The notes: generated by a model not told the origin, from the letters alone. Shown: positions 35,430-49,100, counted from the first letter of the stretch. The stretch: DNA of 64,000 nt from Onthophagus taurus (GCF_036711975.1 NC_091967.1:17174001-17238000), one strand, 5' to 3'. Made by a program: numbers and translations.

Positions 35430-38280
35430 TTGGGAAACACTGTTCATCAATATTCTCATTTGTATACCAGATACAGGACGGTGTTGATATGAACTAATAA
35501 TTTGGATATTTGCGTCGCCCTGAATTTCATTTTCTTTGTCATCTTCATTTATGTATTGTTGTGGAAACATTAACATGATGAAAATGGATGAAATAGTTAT
35601 AATGCTGCCATTATTTTTAATAGATGTGTTTTTCATATTAAAAAATATATGCTATATAAGCACAAGAATTTTGTAATTCTGAACCAGCGTCCGATTATGT
35701 AACTTTTAAGGTTAAAAAAAGTCTTTACGTCGTTGCTTTATGTTTAATTTAGCAGGTCACAGACCCCGGAGGGGGTTAAACGTTGAAACTCTCTCATCTA
35801 GTTTGTGCAATATCCGCTTAATATGAACCGCAACTGCAAATGGTTAATAATGGAGAAATTTACTACATTAAACTATCCTCATTTCGGTTTTATCTTTTAA
35901 GCGTTTTCCATTTCTACTTTTTTTTTAACTATTTTTCCACAAATTTCTATCTATGAAAATTTGCTAAAAAGAAGAGAAAAAATTGGTACATGATTTTCCA
36001 TAACCATAACTGTTTGAAAATCGGGTAAAATTCGAATTATTGTATATGCAATAACATCCGATGCTAACCGTAGCAATTTAAAAGTTTTCCCTCTCAGGTT
36101 GCTTGGTTACGTTCTCCTCCGCGTCCCGTGTAGCAGCTGCAACGTACGTAAATGCTCCAACGTAAGCGTCCAGATACAGTGTTAATATTCGCGTTGCTTT
36201 GCCGCCAAGCAACATCTACAAGTGGTGCAAGTTTTAATGGCAGAAATAGAAACGAGTTGTGTGAAATGCAACTCTTAATACACAACATTACACGCAAATT
36301 CAAATTTAATCCCATTTCCAAATGTTCCCTAACAAATTTGTAGTAAATTTCATTGAGATTGGAAATCGTATTATAACTCTTGATTTAATAATGTTCTACA
36401 ATAATAGTAAATGTTGAGCCGTTTAGTTGAGTTGATACCTTCGCTGTATTTTTTTCCGCAATTCACTTTAAGTTTCCTGAACTTGGGACGAGAGCGAGGA
36501 CATAAATAAGTGAGCAAGTTTCGAACTTTGGGCCCAAGTTGACACACACAAGCTATAGTCCGACCCCGCACGGTAACTTGGTTCAATTAACTCAAGTGGA
36601 GGGTGAAAACAGAATACATCCCCGTAGTTTAACAAATAAATATTAGGTAACCCACCACCACTACTTGAGAAAACCACGAGGATACTATATTATATACTTA
36701 CACTTTTTTACATTACAATTTAAACGCCAAATATTATCTACAACGCGTAAAGGGAATTGGTATAATTGAATGTTCTTTACCTATTCAGGTTTCATTTGCA
36801 AACATGAATATACTAAATATTCTGCTTGATTGTATAATACGTTAATAGGAATTATAGAAAGGACTTGGGCTACATTAAATGGATTTTTCATTTAGTAGAG
36901 GGAATAGCAGTAAAAGCTGCTGCAGTGTTTTAAATTGGGGGTAGAGAGGCGGTAATCTGAGGCATTACGTGCAATTATCGTAATGATGGGGGCCTGCCGT
37001 TTTAGCACGGTGCGAAGCCATTTGAATAATTATCGAACGCTTTTCCGGAAAAAGAATAATTTACTACCTAACGAATTAATAGCCGTAATATAAATTCATT
37101 TGTATTTTTGTTACTAACTATATTATATTCTGAACCAGTTTAAAATATACGTTTCAATTATTACCGCAACAAGCCTGGACACGATCATGAATCATTATTT
37201 TGATTTAAACTTTTTAAAAAGTATCTGTTTCAGAAAAGAACTAAAAAGTGTTGAACTAAATATTCTCTTTCCAGCGACGAATCGGATTAAAGCGCGATTC
37301 AATCCATAAATGTGTACATCCGTTCCTCTTTAACGATTCATAAATGCGTTAATGATTTAGTCCAAAAATTATTTGAAGCGGTTTTTGAAAAAGAGTAATT
37401 TGTAAAATAATCCGAAGGTGGCGGAATAATTATAATCCGTACATTTAAATATAGCCATTAATTACCTAACGAGACCGTTAAAATGTATTGTTTAATATTT
37501 TCACAATTTTGTGGTCAATATTGTGCATTTCAATAATTAATATAGAGAGAAACTCTACAATTTCACCATTTGCAGCTAATTAAATATAATTATTATAAAT
37601 TTCACGTATAAATGTCTGTTTCATTACATATTGTACGTTATGCATAAAACGTAAATGTTAATATTCTGAAGGATCAAACCAAGCATTTTTTAGTACCATT
37701 GTATTTTTTATTTTTGAAATAAAACTTCTTTTAACTAAATGTGACAGTAAAATTGTGATGAACTTAAATTGCAAAGAAATGAGCATTAAATGTTGAAACC
37801 GTATCAAGATTAACAAAGAATTTGTTAGATCTTGTTTTGAAGCCAATTTATATCGTTCTAGTATTGAAGTAACCGAAACTTTTGCAACTTTAAATCGTAA
37901 ATTTTAATCTACATAAATTGCGTTATTCTGACAATTCATAGATAAGATGAACATGATGTTGATCAAATGCAAAAAAAAACATGTCTTTTGCTGTTATCAA
38001 TAATACCAAAACATGAACAATGAGAAATTGTGAAATTTGCATCTTTGCATAGACTACAAACGCAAGAGTATCCAATCTAAACTTATTGTATCAGCAGGTA
38101 TTATGTAGAAATGAGCTTACCGGAAAAAGAATTTTATTTTTTTTTATTTCTTTCTTCCTGACAATCGTTGAACAAATGGAGGCGAAAAATCTCCATTCGC
38201 AACGCCAGAAATATCATCTTGGGCCACTAGAATGCTCAAGATGATGGTCACCTTGATGATGGATGGATTACTGCATCCTT
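35430..38280. other. No gene recognised
   Basis: No domain in any frame. GC-richer patches at 36,090-36,200 and 36,900-37,050, and a stretch with repeated CATAAATG (37,305-37,350, homeodomain-like sites), are possible regulatory DNA only. Confidence 0.45.
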
Positions 38281-38289
38281 TCAGCATTT

Positions 38290-40015
38290 AATATTCATTT
38301 TATTGTATCACAAGAATACCCTAATCTGATTGATAAAGAGAGCAATGTTCTTGCCGATTCTTAAGATATTGTAAATGTTTTTGCTAACATGTTTTCTGCT
38401 GTTCACACTATATCTACTGACCGAACTTTCACTGAATGTGATTTCAATGCCTTGCCATACTCTTTTCATCCCACTACAGAAGAAGAGCTAATTAAATTAA
38501 TGGCAACGTTTTCTAATGAGCATACTGCTGGAGATGATTTGTTGCCAAGACTGCCGTTATATATTTGCTTGCCCTCTTAAATTTATTATTAACTTGTCCA
38601 TTACGTTCTGTGAATTTCCTGAACGATGGAAACGATCAAAAATTGTGCCTGTTTATAAAAAGGATGATCGTACATTCCTCTCAAAATATAGACCAATTTC
38701 GATAATTTCCAATTTTTCTAAAATATTTGAAAAGTTATTATATTCTTTTATGTACACCAGCGCACGCCCCTTTGCGTCAGCTTCCCAGCATGGTTTTGTT
38801 TCCGGTCGCTCTACAATTAGTTCGGCTACAATTTCCGATTTTATCTGTAGCATCTTGGATAGGCGTGGGCAAGTGGATGTTGTATACACTGATCTATCCA
38901 AAGCCTTTGATCTGATTGACCATAGAATTCTCTTGCATAAATTGAGCTCTTTCGGATTTGTCCCTTCAGCAATTCAACCTCTGGCCTCTTATTTGCAACA
39001 TAGAAAATGTTATGTTGCTTACAATTGATATTTTTCTAATGAGTTCCCTCTATTAATTGTTCTTTTCATAAATAACTTACTTCTAAAAATTGATTGTTGG
39101 ATTTTAGGGTATGCTGATGATAACAAGATCTTTGCCAAAGTCTCATCGGTGACAGATGCAGATAAGCTGCAGCACAACTTAAACACAATAGTGCAATGGT
39201 GTAAGACCTATATACTTAACCTTAATATAGATAAATGTTCTGTACTTACTTATAGCCGATGTTCGTCACTATGCATATATCGTTACAATATTGCTGCCAG
39301 CACTTTAAGTCGTGTTGAGGGAGCACACATATCAATAATGTGTGTTCGAAGGCCTTTAGGTCCCTAAGTTTTGTGATGCGTGTGTCTAAATATTTCACAA
39401 GTGTCAGCTTACTAAAGACGTTGTATTGTGCTTCCGTTCTGAGTAAGTTAGAATACGCTTGCCTGATTTAGAGTCCTTTATATGCGTGTGAGTTCTTAAG
39501 CATTGATCGAGTCTATCGTAGCTTCTTAAAATTTCTTTCTAACAAATCTGATGAAATTTACCCTGAGCGAAGTATACCACAAAATGATTTGATTGCGCGA
39601 CACAATATTGGTTTCCTTGGCGGACAGAAGAAACGCATTTTATGAAAAGTTTCTTCAAAAGCTTATCGAATATAACATCGATTGTCCTTTCATTCTTGAG
39701 CGACTAGGGTTCGTCATTCCTTATGCCAGGACAAACATTATGAGACGGGCGCCAACATACACTCTCTGTAAGGTGGGCAACAGGATTCCAGACAGTCAGT
39801 GATCACCTGCATGTCAATTCACTTATTTAGTTTTTATTTTTATTTTCTTTATAATTTGGTTAATTGTTAATTTCTTGAATTTTTATAAATTTTTTTTCTC
39901 ATATACAGATACATATTATTGTATTATTATATTATTGAATATAATATTATCCGTATTGTTATCGTTTTTTAGGCTATGCCTGTTGGGTAATAAAGGAATA
40001 TTATTATTATTATTC
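38290..40015 (+). mobile_element. CR1/Jockey-type LINE, partial ORF2, with (ATT)n tail
   Basis: The best preserved LINE in the window. Upstream region: VFANMFSAVHTIS and FHPTTEEELIKLM. RT: FPERWKRSKIVPVYKKDD, YRPISIISNFSKIFEKLLY, SQHGFVSGRSTISS, VVYTDLSKAFDLIDHRIL and LQHRKCYVAYN. The active-site box GYADDNKIFAK is at 39,108-39,140, followed by NLNIDKCSVLTYSR. Breaks: a frameshift near 38,575, a stop at 39,026-39,028 with the GVPQGSxLGP block deleted, and a degraded C-terminus. The tail is GGTAATAAAGGAATATTATT and further ATT units to 40,015. The two Asp residues of YADD persist. Confidence 0.85.
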
Positions 40016-40483
40016 AATTTGGGGAAAGTTCTGCATGTAATTAAGCCGATTCTGGGAACCCCTCTCTATACCTATTCACAGACTAGTAATTTTTCAAAGA
40101 TCATTTATATATCAAATTTATGCGCTATTTAATGAAATTCGTGGCGATATAATACGACTCCTGTATGCACAGGTTAAACATAGGGTTTCCAGTCACTGTT
40201 TTAACAGCAGTGTATCTTGGGGGTAGGTCGTGAGTTGCTGCGTAACGTAGGTAGAATATTAATAAAGAAGAGAATGAATTATAATTTTAGGTTCTACATT
40301 ATATTTTATTTTTGTTATTGGGTTAATATTGATTTTTCTTTTTTCACTTGATTTTGTCATATATATTTTATTATTTTTTAACCAATTGAAACAAAATAGA
40401 TGTTTCAACTGCCTAGAAGAGTTTTCGAAGAACTTGTATCGATAAATCAAGTAACTCTTATTATTTGTCAAGGTAATTCTGAT

Positions 40484-40651
40484 ATACAGTGTGTTAATTA
40501 TCGTACCCGACGTCATCATTGCAAGCATGCAACCAATATCACAGTGCAATACGCATAATACGCAAATCGCGTATTGCAATAAAAATACTGTGATATTGGT
40601 TGCATACTTGCAATGATGACGGCGGGTATGATAATTAATTAACACAATGTA
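40484..40651. mobile_element. Palindromic MITE
   Basis: The left arm ACAGTGTGTTAATTATCGTA with CATCATTGCAAGCATGCAAC is mirrored on the right by GTTGCATACTTGCAATGATG with TAATTAACACAATGTAC. The arms are about 70 bases each and highly similar. The centre contains a second small inverted pair, GCAATACGC / GCGTATTGC. The 155-codon minus-strand frame over this region is produced by the palindrome and AT-rich flanks and is not a gene. Confidence 0.8.
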
Positions 40652-40899
40652 CATAGGAGGGCAGTAATATCCTTCCGTATTATAAACCAATAGAATATAA
40701 AGCAGAAGCACCGTCAGGATCTGCAAATTTTATCATAATCCTTAAGAATAAATTAGCCGAGATAACAGAACTAATATCAAATAAGGTGCAGTGGGCTAAG
40801 TGTGTAAACAAGGTAAGTGCGTTACCGCGTTCAATTGGTAGATGTGGCGCCATTATTGACGAATTCCCCTATTTAAACAAATCAGTTCGGTTACGCTTC

Positions 40900-42211
40900 A
40901 ATTAAAGTATGTGTACAAGTTTGGAGCAACAATTGTTCCGAATTGACAGAAACTATTTTTAGTGTTGTGAATGATTTCACTAACACTGGAACTGTGGAAT
41001 CAACAAAAAGAACTCGGCGAGCAACTGTAACTACGGAAGTAAAGGAAATTGCGGTATAAGCTAGCGTTGAGGTAAATCCTCAAGTTAGCACTTGACGACT
41101 TACAATTGACGCCGGAATATCGAAGACCAGCATTTTAAGAATATTAAAGCGCAACAAGTATCACCCATACCACATTTCATTGCATTAACAGCTTTATGGA
41201 GGTGATTTTGATAATCGATTAATATTTTGTCAATGGGCCCAAGAACGAATGCCGTTGGACGTCAATTTCTTTGGTAACATGCTATTCTCGGATGAGTCTA
41301 CTTTTACAAACAAAGGACAAGTCAATAGATGCTCTATTAGAGTGTTGAAAATCCGAGATGGTTGCGTGAAGTAGAACATCAACAACCTTGGTTGGCTAAT
41401 GTTTGGTGTGGCATAATTGGTGATAAATTGATCGGTCCATACTTTATTGATGGTATACCGAATGGGGAGAAGTACCGACATTTTTTAGATGACGTCTTAC
41501 CAACGTTACTTGTAGATTTGAGCAGGGAAGAAAGACAAAATATGTGGCTGCAAAATGATGGGTGTCCAGCACATTTTTCACATATTGCACGTGAAGCTTT
41601 AGATCGGGATTATGCTGGGCGATGGATTGGAAGGAGAGGACCTCTTGATTTTTTTGTATGGCTTCCTTAAGGATAATGTTTATCGCGAAGTAGGTACCGA
41701 CTACGCCAGAAAACATGAAAGAGCGGATAAGAAATGCATGCAGAAATAGTAGCCAAGAAAACCTTTTAAGATGTAAAGAAAGTTTTAGTAGAACGGTTGA
41801 TAAATGTATTGGAAATCGGTTGTTGATTAATAGTATCGTTTAATCATTTTTTTTATAAATAAACAATATTTAAAATTATTTGAATAAAAAAATTATTTAG
41901 ATTTTGTCTACAAAAGATGTTTCGCCGTCGTACTGGCAAAACCACACGAAAAAACTTTTTTTTAATTATTTTACTTTTATCCATAGATTCAGATTTTGCA
42001 ATCAAAAACATAAGGTGCCATTTAAATAATTGATCGTGTGGCCTTGATGTGACCTACATATGACCTTGAACATAAGGTCAAAGTCAAAACATGTTATCGT
42101 CACATGGTTTCCCCCTTCACACAGAACAACTTTCATTTGGTTCATTTTTATGTAAAATGAATCGTTTTCTAGATAATCGCTTGTCTCACGTTAAATGGAC
42201 CACCCTGTATA
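40900..42211 (+). pseudogene. Tc1/mariner-type transposase relic
   Basis: A DDE transposase is readable in pieces. The helix-turn-helix area near 41,105-41,170 gives a GISKTSILRILKRNKYHPYH-like run. MLFSDESTFTNKGQVNR (about 41,280-41,330) holds the first catalytic Asp. A 102-codon open frame from 41,362 gives WLANVWCGIIGDKLIGPYF, VLPTLLVDL, and LQNDGCPAHFS with the second Asp. The stretch expected to carry the third acidic residue (WPPRSPDLTPLDFF in relatives) is deleted, leaving GRRGPLDFF, and then a one-base shift precedes LKDNVYREVGTDYAR. The right end is ATGGACCACCCTGTATA near 42,211. The left end was not found with confidence. Confidence 0.8.
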
Positions 42212-42214
42212 TAA

Positions 42215-44220
42215 CAGAGGTTTCAAAACGAAGCAATATGAATGTGAGTGTGCGTTAACGAAAATTAATAATGCACTTTTTTATATTATGATTATCTTTT
42301 TACACAACCAGCAAATTTTTCTAATGAAATTTTTAATTAATATAATAATCAATTCTTTTATGAATATTTATTGAGAATCATTGATGTGTATCGGAAAGAA
42401 ATTCGAGAAGAAGGGTAAAAGTAGAAAGGGGAAAAGCGCATAAAGTAGATAAATATTCCCAATTCGAATGGCCAAACTCGCCCTTATCTTGAATGCAATT
42501 GTACCAGGTAGTGTAAGGGAAGCGAATTCAGGCTGAGAGAGCAAACCGTGGTCGGCTTAGTTTATCTGACGTTTTCGCTAACAACCACTGACCCGATCCT
42601 CTGGGACGTTCCCATTGCCATAGGGATCACATACAAGTGAATAAATATGTCAAATTGATATTACGGATATTCCAGAGAGGGAAACGTTGCATGCTTCTAC
42701 TACTACTGTAGCGGAAAGCAGATTATTGAGTTAAATAAAATGCAAATGTTGTTGCGACTATTCAGTTTATTTTAAATCTATGTATAAATATTTCATATAA
42801 ATACAAGTTAAAAGTAACTTGTTTTTTTAATAAAATAACATTGGTTGTACACCGTTAGCTTTAAACAAATTAATGTAGTTGATACCGTTTATTAAACATA
42901 ATGGATGTTGTTAGTATTTGGATGAAAATTATTAGGTAAGCACTATTTCTATTATTAAACAATTTCCACAAGTACCGCATCCATAGAAATGTTCATCCAT
43001 AATAAGATAATAAATTTCAGAAAGTAGACAGTTATTGTTTTTGGTCTGAGAATGAGACCGCAAGTAGTAGTCTCGAGACAATAGGGCGGATGTTCCGGTG
43101 CCGGTCGTTGCCTACGACGTTGCGTTGAAACACGACACCCGCCAAGAAATTCAACAAAAAGAAACCATTTTTGAAGCGACAGATGAAGGAAACAACTTCA
43201 TACATTATTCAACTACGAATACAATATACAAACTCAGTAGGTTTACTAAAATCTCAACTAAAATGTATTAATAAAGTGTACATCCAACAAAATATTGTGA
43301 TCTTCAAATATAATATAACTATCATTCATGAAACTTGCTACACAAACTACTTTAAACCAAAAATTTGTTCAGGTGGTGTATAAGTACACAACGAGGATTT
43401 TAGCTTGTGAAACCAACTGACCTAAACTGCAATTTCAAGGAACACACAGGGATGGCCCTTTATACATTTAGAGAACTTGTCCCTTGTTATCTGCATTGCG
43501 ATACGATCAACTTGAGCTCCCGTGGCCGTTTAGATATGAACTCACAAGTCACAGTAATTTCCTTACGTCTCGGCGGCTCCAAACTTCCACTTTAATGGAT
43601 GCCGTTTTAACAAACGGAATGGAATATTTTTTATCTAACTTAAATTTAACATCAAACTTAAAATAAGTATTCGTCCTTAATTTGTATTAATATTATTCTA
43701 TATCATATTTCCAAGCTCTATTATTCAAATTCTTCTTATATCGCCCAATTTTTCACCTTAATCTTGCGAATCAATAAATATACTACCATCTAACGGTTTT
43801 ATTCATCTGAATAAAACTGATTTGTAAAGTGGGTTGTGTATGCGAACAGGTTTCTGGCATGAATTTTCAAGTTGACCGTACATGTTCACGTGCATGTACG
43901 ATAAAAATTCGTTTATATACGGTGTATTGTGAAGTGGTAGATATAGAAGTATTTAGTAGGGCGTAACAAATTGGCCTCCATTCGTAGAATGAAAATTCTG
44001 TTTGAAACGGACTAACCAGACCGAATGAAAGAAAATAATATTATTCAAACTAACGTAAAATAAAACTATACTTTACCATACATATATAGTATTTCTGCTT
44101 CTCTTAAAGCTTATTTCAACCAACTATTTGGCAATCAATGGATTAAAAGAAAAGAGTTAATTGAATGACCACCGATATCATCAAATTTTATTGTGCTGAA
44201 CTTAAATCATTAAAAATATT
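42215..44220. other. No gene recognised; GC-richer patch
   Basis: A patch at about 43,060-43,150 is GC-rich (GTTCCGGTGCCGGTCGTTGC) in AT-rich surroundings. A few short frames have no recognisable motif. Possible regulatory DNA. Confidence 0.45.
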
Positions 44221-44224
44221 TACA

Positions 44225-44656
44225 AGATTCACCTCAAAATAAATAAGGTGATGTCACCTTAAATCGTGTTGAGTCAGCCAGAAATTTGGGATTACAAATC
44301 GATACGGACCTAACATTTAGACAACACATTAGTAATTGTATGAAAAAAGCTTATATGAACTAAAAAAATATATATGCAAGCAGGAAAATGTTAGGAGACA
44401 AACAAAGGTTACTGATATAACTCAAGAAATGGCTAAGATTAAATGGTCTGGACATGTGGCCAAGCTGACTAGTCACAGGCGGGCATATAGAGTAGCAGTG
44501 TGGAGTCCTAGACAAACTAAAAACAGTGTAGGAGGAAGTGGCAGGCAGACGGTGGTTGATTGCACCACAGAGCAAGAAGACATGGAAGAGGATAAGAGTT
44601 CAGAAGTGAACGATCACAGGTTACTGAAGGTTACAGAAGAGATTTTCTATGGTTCA
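44225..44656 (+). mobile_element. Two LINE fragments fused
   Basis: The first part, to about 44,365, gives ARNLGLQIDTDLTFRQHISN, the LGxxxDxxLxFxxHI block of CR1/Jockey-type RTs. It runs straight into a segment (44,395-44,656) with RRQTKVTDITQEMAKIKWSG and HVAKLTSHRRAYRVAVWSPR, the RTTxVxDIxxRIxxLKWxWAGHVAR C-terminal signature of RTE-like LINEs, ending with the GRxxxxWxD motif degraded. The join lies inside one 107-codon frame. Confidence 0.7.
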
Positions 44657-44659
44657 TAA

Positions 44660-45980
44660 ATATAATTGGCCTCCATACAAAATCTCTTCAGAGATTTTAT
44701 CAATAAGGATTCGATAGTAATCGTGGAAAAGCTTATTATAAGTAATCACACTCCTTAAGTCACCCTATTTTGAAATCATCAATGTCAGGTTTAGTCTTAG
44801 CATTGGCTGAGTAGAGACATTTGGCAAGTGCTTGACAACATTGTCGACAAACGATCCCTGTTAAGTCAGAATTAGTTGCAAACAATTTTTGCAAGAGTCA
44901 ATCTCATATACTTTGCTAATGCTAGATAATGAACAAATTAACCCTAATATCTAACCCCTAACCTCTTCTGTTAATTTCTATCAATATTTAGGAGTTGAAA
45001 CAGTTGACAAACTGAAAGGCAATGTGAAAGTAAATGCTCTAACTTTTACTTCACATCATTTTGAAGTCCACATAGATCCCAAAAACCTGAAGGTGTTTAA
45101 TTGTACGTTTTCGTTTGTTCAAAATGGGATGGGTTGCTTGGATTTCGATATAAAATTGTCAAATATAACGGTAGGAACAAGAAGTTTGGAGATGAAGTTG
45201 TCCACAAAAAGCCACGTGGCCTTCCAAGGTACGAAGAGGTTTTTAGTATTTTGAACATATCAGGATTTAGCTTTATACGTTGTTATATAAAACTAGTTTC
45301 AACACTTGTTAGTTGTATCACAACCTGCTAGTGGAAAATGTCATTATACTCAGGTTCAAAATTATTTTGGAAAATAATATGGTTACCAATTTGCAATCCT
45401 ATTTGCAATCACACTCAACATCCGAACCTACTAAAATCCACAAAGAGAACATACCAATTTCGAGTTAAAAAGTTTCCATATTTGAGTCCAATTTAAATTC
45501 ATAGACGAGCTATCCCCAAAACACCATTATCCGCAAGTTCTAAAAAATGCGAATTTAAGTTACTCAAGAATTATTATGCTAGAAATCAGAAAATAAAGAA
45601 CTCATTACAAAAAAATAAAATTACATGCCTCCAACTTCATGTAATAGACTTTATGGCTAATTACATAATCATAAATTTCAAAACAGTATATAAATCCTTA
45701 CTAGTATTAATTGTAGAAAAAAGTCAATGCATAGTAGAAAAACAGTACCAAGAAATCCCAATGTTTTAAAAATTAAAATCCACCAAGAAATATATTGTAG
45801 AAGTATATCCTAAAGAAACTGGCATTATTAGACGAATAGTAACAAATCTCTAGTGTCCATAACTTAGAAAAATGTCACTTTAACGCTAACTTTTTATATA
45901 TGGCCAATTTGCACGCATTAAATGATAACAAAAAGTTTTAATTTACATCAAAACACAATTTGCTTTAATCGTTCAGTATA
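44660..45980. other. No gene recognised
   Basis: A 76-codon frame at 45,024-45,254 and an overlapping one to 45,331 have no recognisable domain. The right half is AT-rich and may include distal 3' UTR of Pep. Confidence 0.4.
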
Positions 45981-45982
45981 TT

Positions 45983-45988
45983 TTTATT
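45983..45988 (-). terminator. Candidate poly(A) signal of Pep
   Basis: TTTATT on the plus strand is AATAAA on the coding strand, about 190 bases past the Pep stop codon, in an AT-rich tail. Confidence 0.5.
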
Positions 45989-46178
45989 TATTAGAACTTT
46001 CACAAAAATGATTACTACACTATAAAATACTCGATTACAATCAGCTTCAATCAGTTTAAGTCATTTAAAAAAAAAAAGAATAAATGTCCACAACTACAGA
46101 CAAAACAATATAGTATAAGAAATTACCTTTAAAATAAATCTAATTGCGAATGTTATATTTATATAGATTTGAACTTAT

Positions 46179-49100
46179 TCAATTCTTCCTTATTTTTTTG
46201 CTTTTGGGCCCTGCGCCATTCCGAACGTTGGTGCGACGTCTGGTATTTGGTGATTGAGCCTCAACCTTCACTTCAGCTTCAACAACGGCTTCTGATGCGG
46301 TAGGTTCAGCTTTTACACCTTCCGCTTGAGCAACTGCAGCTGTTGGTTTAGTGGTTTCCTCGACTTCTTCACCTTCTTTCACTTCTCCAGCATTTTCATC
46401 TTCATCCTCTTCATCTTTGCAAGCTTCTTCAGGATCATACATATCTAACAGAAAAACAAAACGAAAAAAGTTAGATTGAGTTAGTTAAGATAATTTTTTT
46501 ACTAACCACTTCCATTTTCAGCATTTTCGTCTTGAGATTTATCTAAACCTTCCTTTTCTTCGTCCTCTTTTTCTTCAGCGCCTTCCTCTCCGCCTTTATT
46601 CTTTCTCTTCCAATTTCCTTCCAATTCATCCTTTTCAACATTAGCACGGAATTTATCTTTCACAGCGCTTACAAATTCATGATAATGTTTCTCACTTTTT
46701 AAATGATTCTGAGAATCAGTTTCATTACGTAAAAATCTCTTGCAAATATCGCAAAAGAACCCTTCAAGTTTCGTCAAGCTGTTTTTACCAACAGGTCTAT
46801 GTGGTAAATATGTCGGAACTCGGTTGTATAAATTAGCGAGGTCATCATCCAATTCAAGAACGGGATTTTCATCTTCTCCTTGAAGTGATTCTTGTAAAAT
46901 GGGATCGTTATCCCATTCGACTTCCTCTTCAATGATGTGACCTTCAATATCGTTTCCAGTAGTAGAATTTAGTTTCTCTTTCAAACTAAATAAATGATCT
47001 GGAGTGAATCTATGTTCAACCCATTCCATACGAGACGGAAATTCCAAGTTGCAAATGTCACAGTTGGGATGTAAAAATCTCTTAAGGCGTTGATGACCTT
47101 CAGTTCTTAAAAAACAATTTTGTGTTATAAAAAAAGTACAACAAACTATGATTACATATAAAATGTTATGAGGGTACCTGACATTCAGTAATATAATTGT
47201 GTACAATCCATGTGAAATTATTAATTAAACCTTAACATATTTTACATGTATATTTAAAAACAGGACATTACTTCTTAAAAGGATGGTTCTTTTGTTACCA
47301 AAGCCACCCCATAACAAATAAGGTTAAAGAGAAGGATAAAGTTTAACTCATTTAGACCTTTTACTCTTTATTTTATCCACCTTGTAAAGTTTATGCACCT
47401 AATTAAGAAAATATTTTTGATATAGATATTAAGCTTCATAAGAGGTGTTTTTAACCAAATACAAACCTTCAGGAGACGAAGTTCAAGTAATATTGCATAA
47501 GATCCACATTAAAAATCTTTAGGTCGTAATATTTTATTTATACTATAACACATCTTTTCTTTTACTGTATTTTATTTTTAGTGTTTTTTTACTTTTTCTT
47601 TTCTCGTTATATACATATATAACGCATTATGAGTGACAATGAACCAAAGCCCAGTTCATTGTAATGAAAGAAAACGATATTCCAGGTTAGTATCATGTTA
47701 TGACCAAGGCCTATACATTCTAGGAATGTGACTCTCAAACGTTTCCCACTTCAGCCTTAATATTCGGCAGAGGAAACCATTCGCTTTGTGTGAAAGGGCG
47801 CACGTTTCCTAAACTATATGGGCTCTGATTATGACGATCCCTAAAGATGTTGAAGATAAATATACTAATCCGCCATCCAGTAGCCAAACAAGATCTCGTA
47901 ATATTTTATGGCGAAAAGGAGGACCTGCAGCAATTAGTAACACATATACAGCTAAACAGATTTTCAAGTTAATAATGTCTCCAAAGACACCCGCCTTTAT
48001 TTTATGAAAACAATGGGAGAGCTGATAGAGGTTGTGAAGCTTACAACAATAATTTGATCCAAAGATTACCTAATATTTCAGAGCGACCACCACAGATGAC
48101 ATTTCAAAAGTTTATGGAAATTAAGCTTGTCACTTTTTTAAGCGCATTAATTTTTAATGGTGTTCCACAGACAATAAGCAAAATATGAGCAGCTATATTG
48201 TATGACTGATTCAAAATGATACACTTATAGAACATGTGAAAACAGATAAATACCAAGTTTGCACAGTATATATCTTCCAAACCAGCAAAATATAGGATAA
48301 TTTTTCTTTGCTTATGATGCATCAAGCGCCTATCTACACTGGGAAACCACCAGATGATCCTCCTAAACAGGTTAATGTTGGTGAACAAACAGTATTACAC
48401 TTAGTAAATCCTTATAAAGGGTCGGGAAGAAATGTAACAACTGATAATTTCTTCACAAATTTCGTAAAATTAACAAAGGTCTTGAACTCCTGGCATATGA
48501 TGGCATATATTACCAAGCAATATGGGAGCTAAACAAAGACCAGTTTACTTGACTAGTTTTGCTTACAATCAGAATTCAACTATGTTCATAAATGTCAAAG
48601 AAGAATAAGGCAGTTGTTTCTATCATTGATGTATATAATAGACTGCCTAAGTCTGACATCAGAGATGGGCGGAGCTTACACCGACTGGAAACAAGGTACC
48701 AACCACAGTTGCTAAAACGATAAATCGTCATAAAAATGTCATATAAAAAGTTACTTAGTTTATTTTATTTTAACACTAATAGACGGCCTAAGTCTGACGT
48801 CACAGAGATGGGCGGAGCTTATACTGGCTCCAAACAATTTCGTTGCTAAACACAGTTGCTAAGATAAATCGCCAAACAATATCATTTGAAATATCATCAC
48901 TTAGTTTATTTTATTTTAACACTAATGAAAAATTGCATATTATGGCGATTTACCATTAGCAACACAGTTAGCAACGAAAATGTTTGGAGTCGGTATAAGC
49001 TCCGCCCATCTCTGTGACGTCAAGGCTTAGGTTGTCTATTGACGAAATGGGACATACACAGTAAGCTAAAGATAACAACTATAATAAAATTAAAGACGGA

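Noticed and set aside
40259-40726. 155-codon minus-strand ORF starting like a signal peptide
   Set aside because: It runs through the palindromic MITE and AT-rich flanks, its composition is dominated by the repeat, and no conserved motif is visible.
45024-45331. Two overlapping 76-codon plus-strand frames
   Set aside because: They are different frames of the same sequence, have no recognised domain, and neither has convincing splice boundaries.
48104-48388. 94-codon minus-strand ORF inside Pep intron 4
   Set aside because: It is antisense to the piggyBac transposase relic and has no motif.
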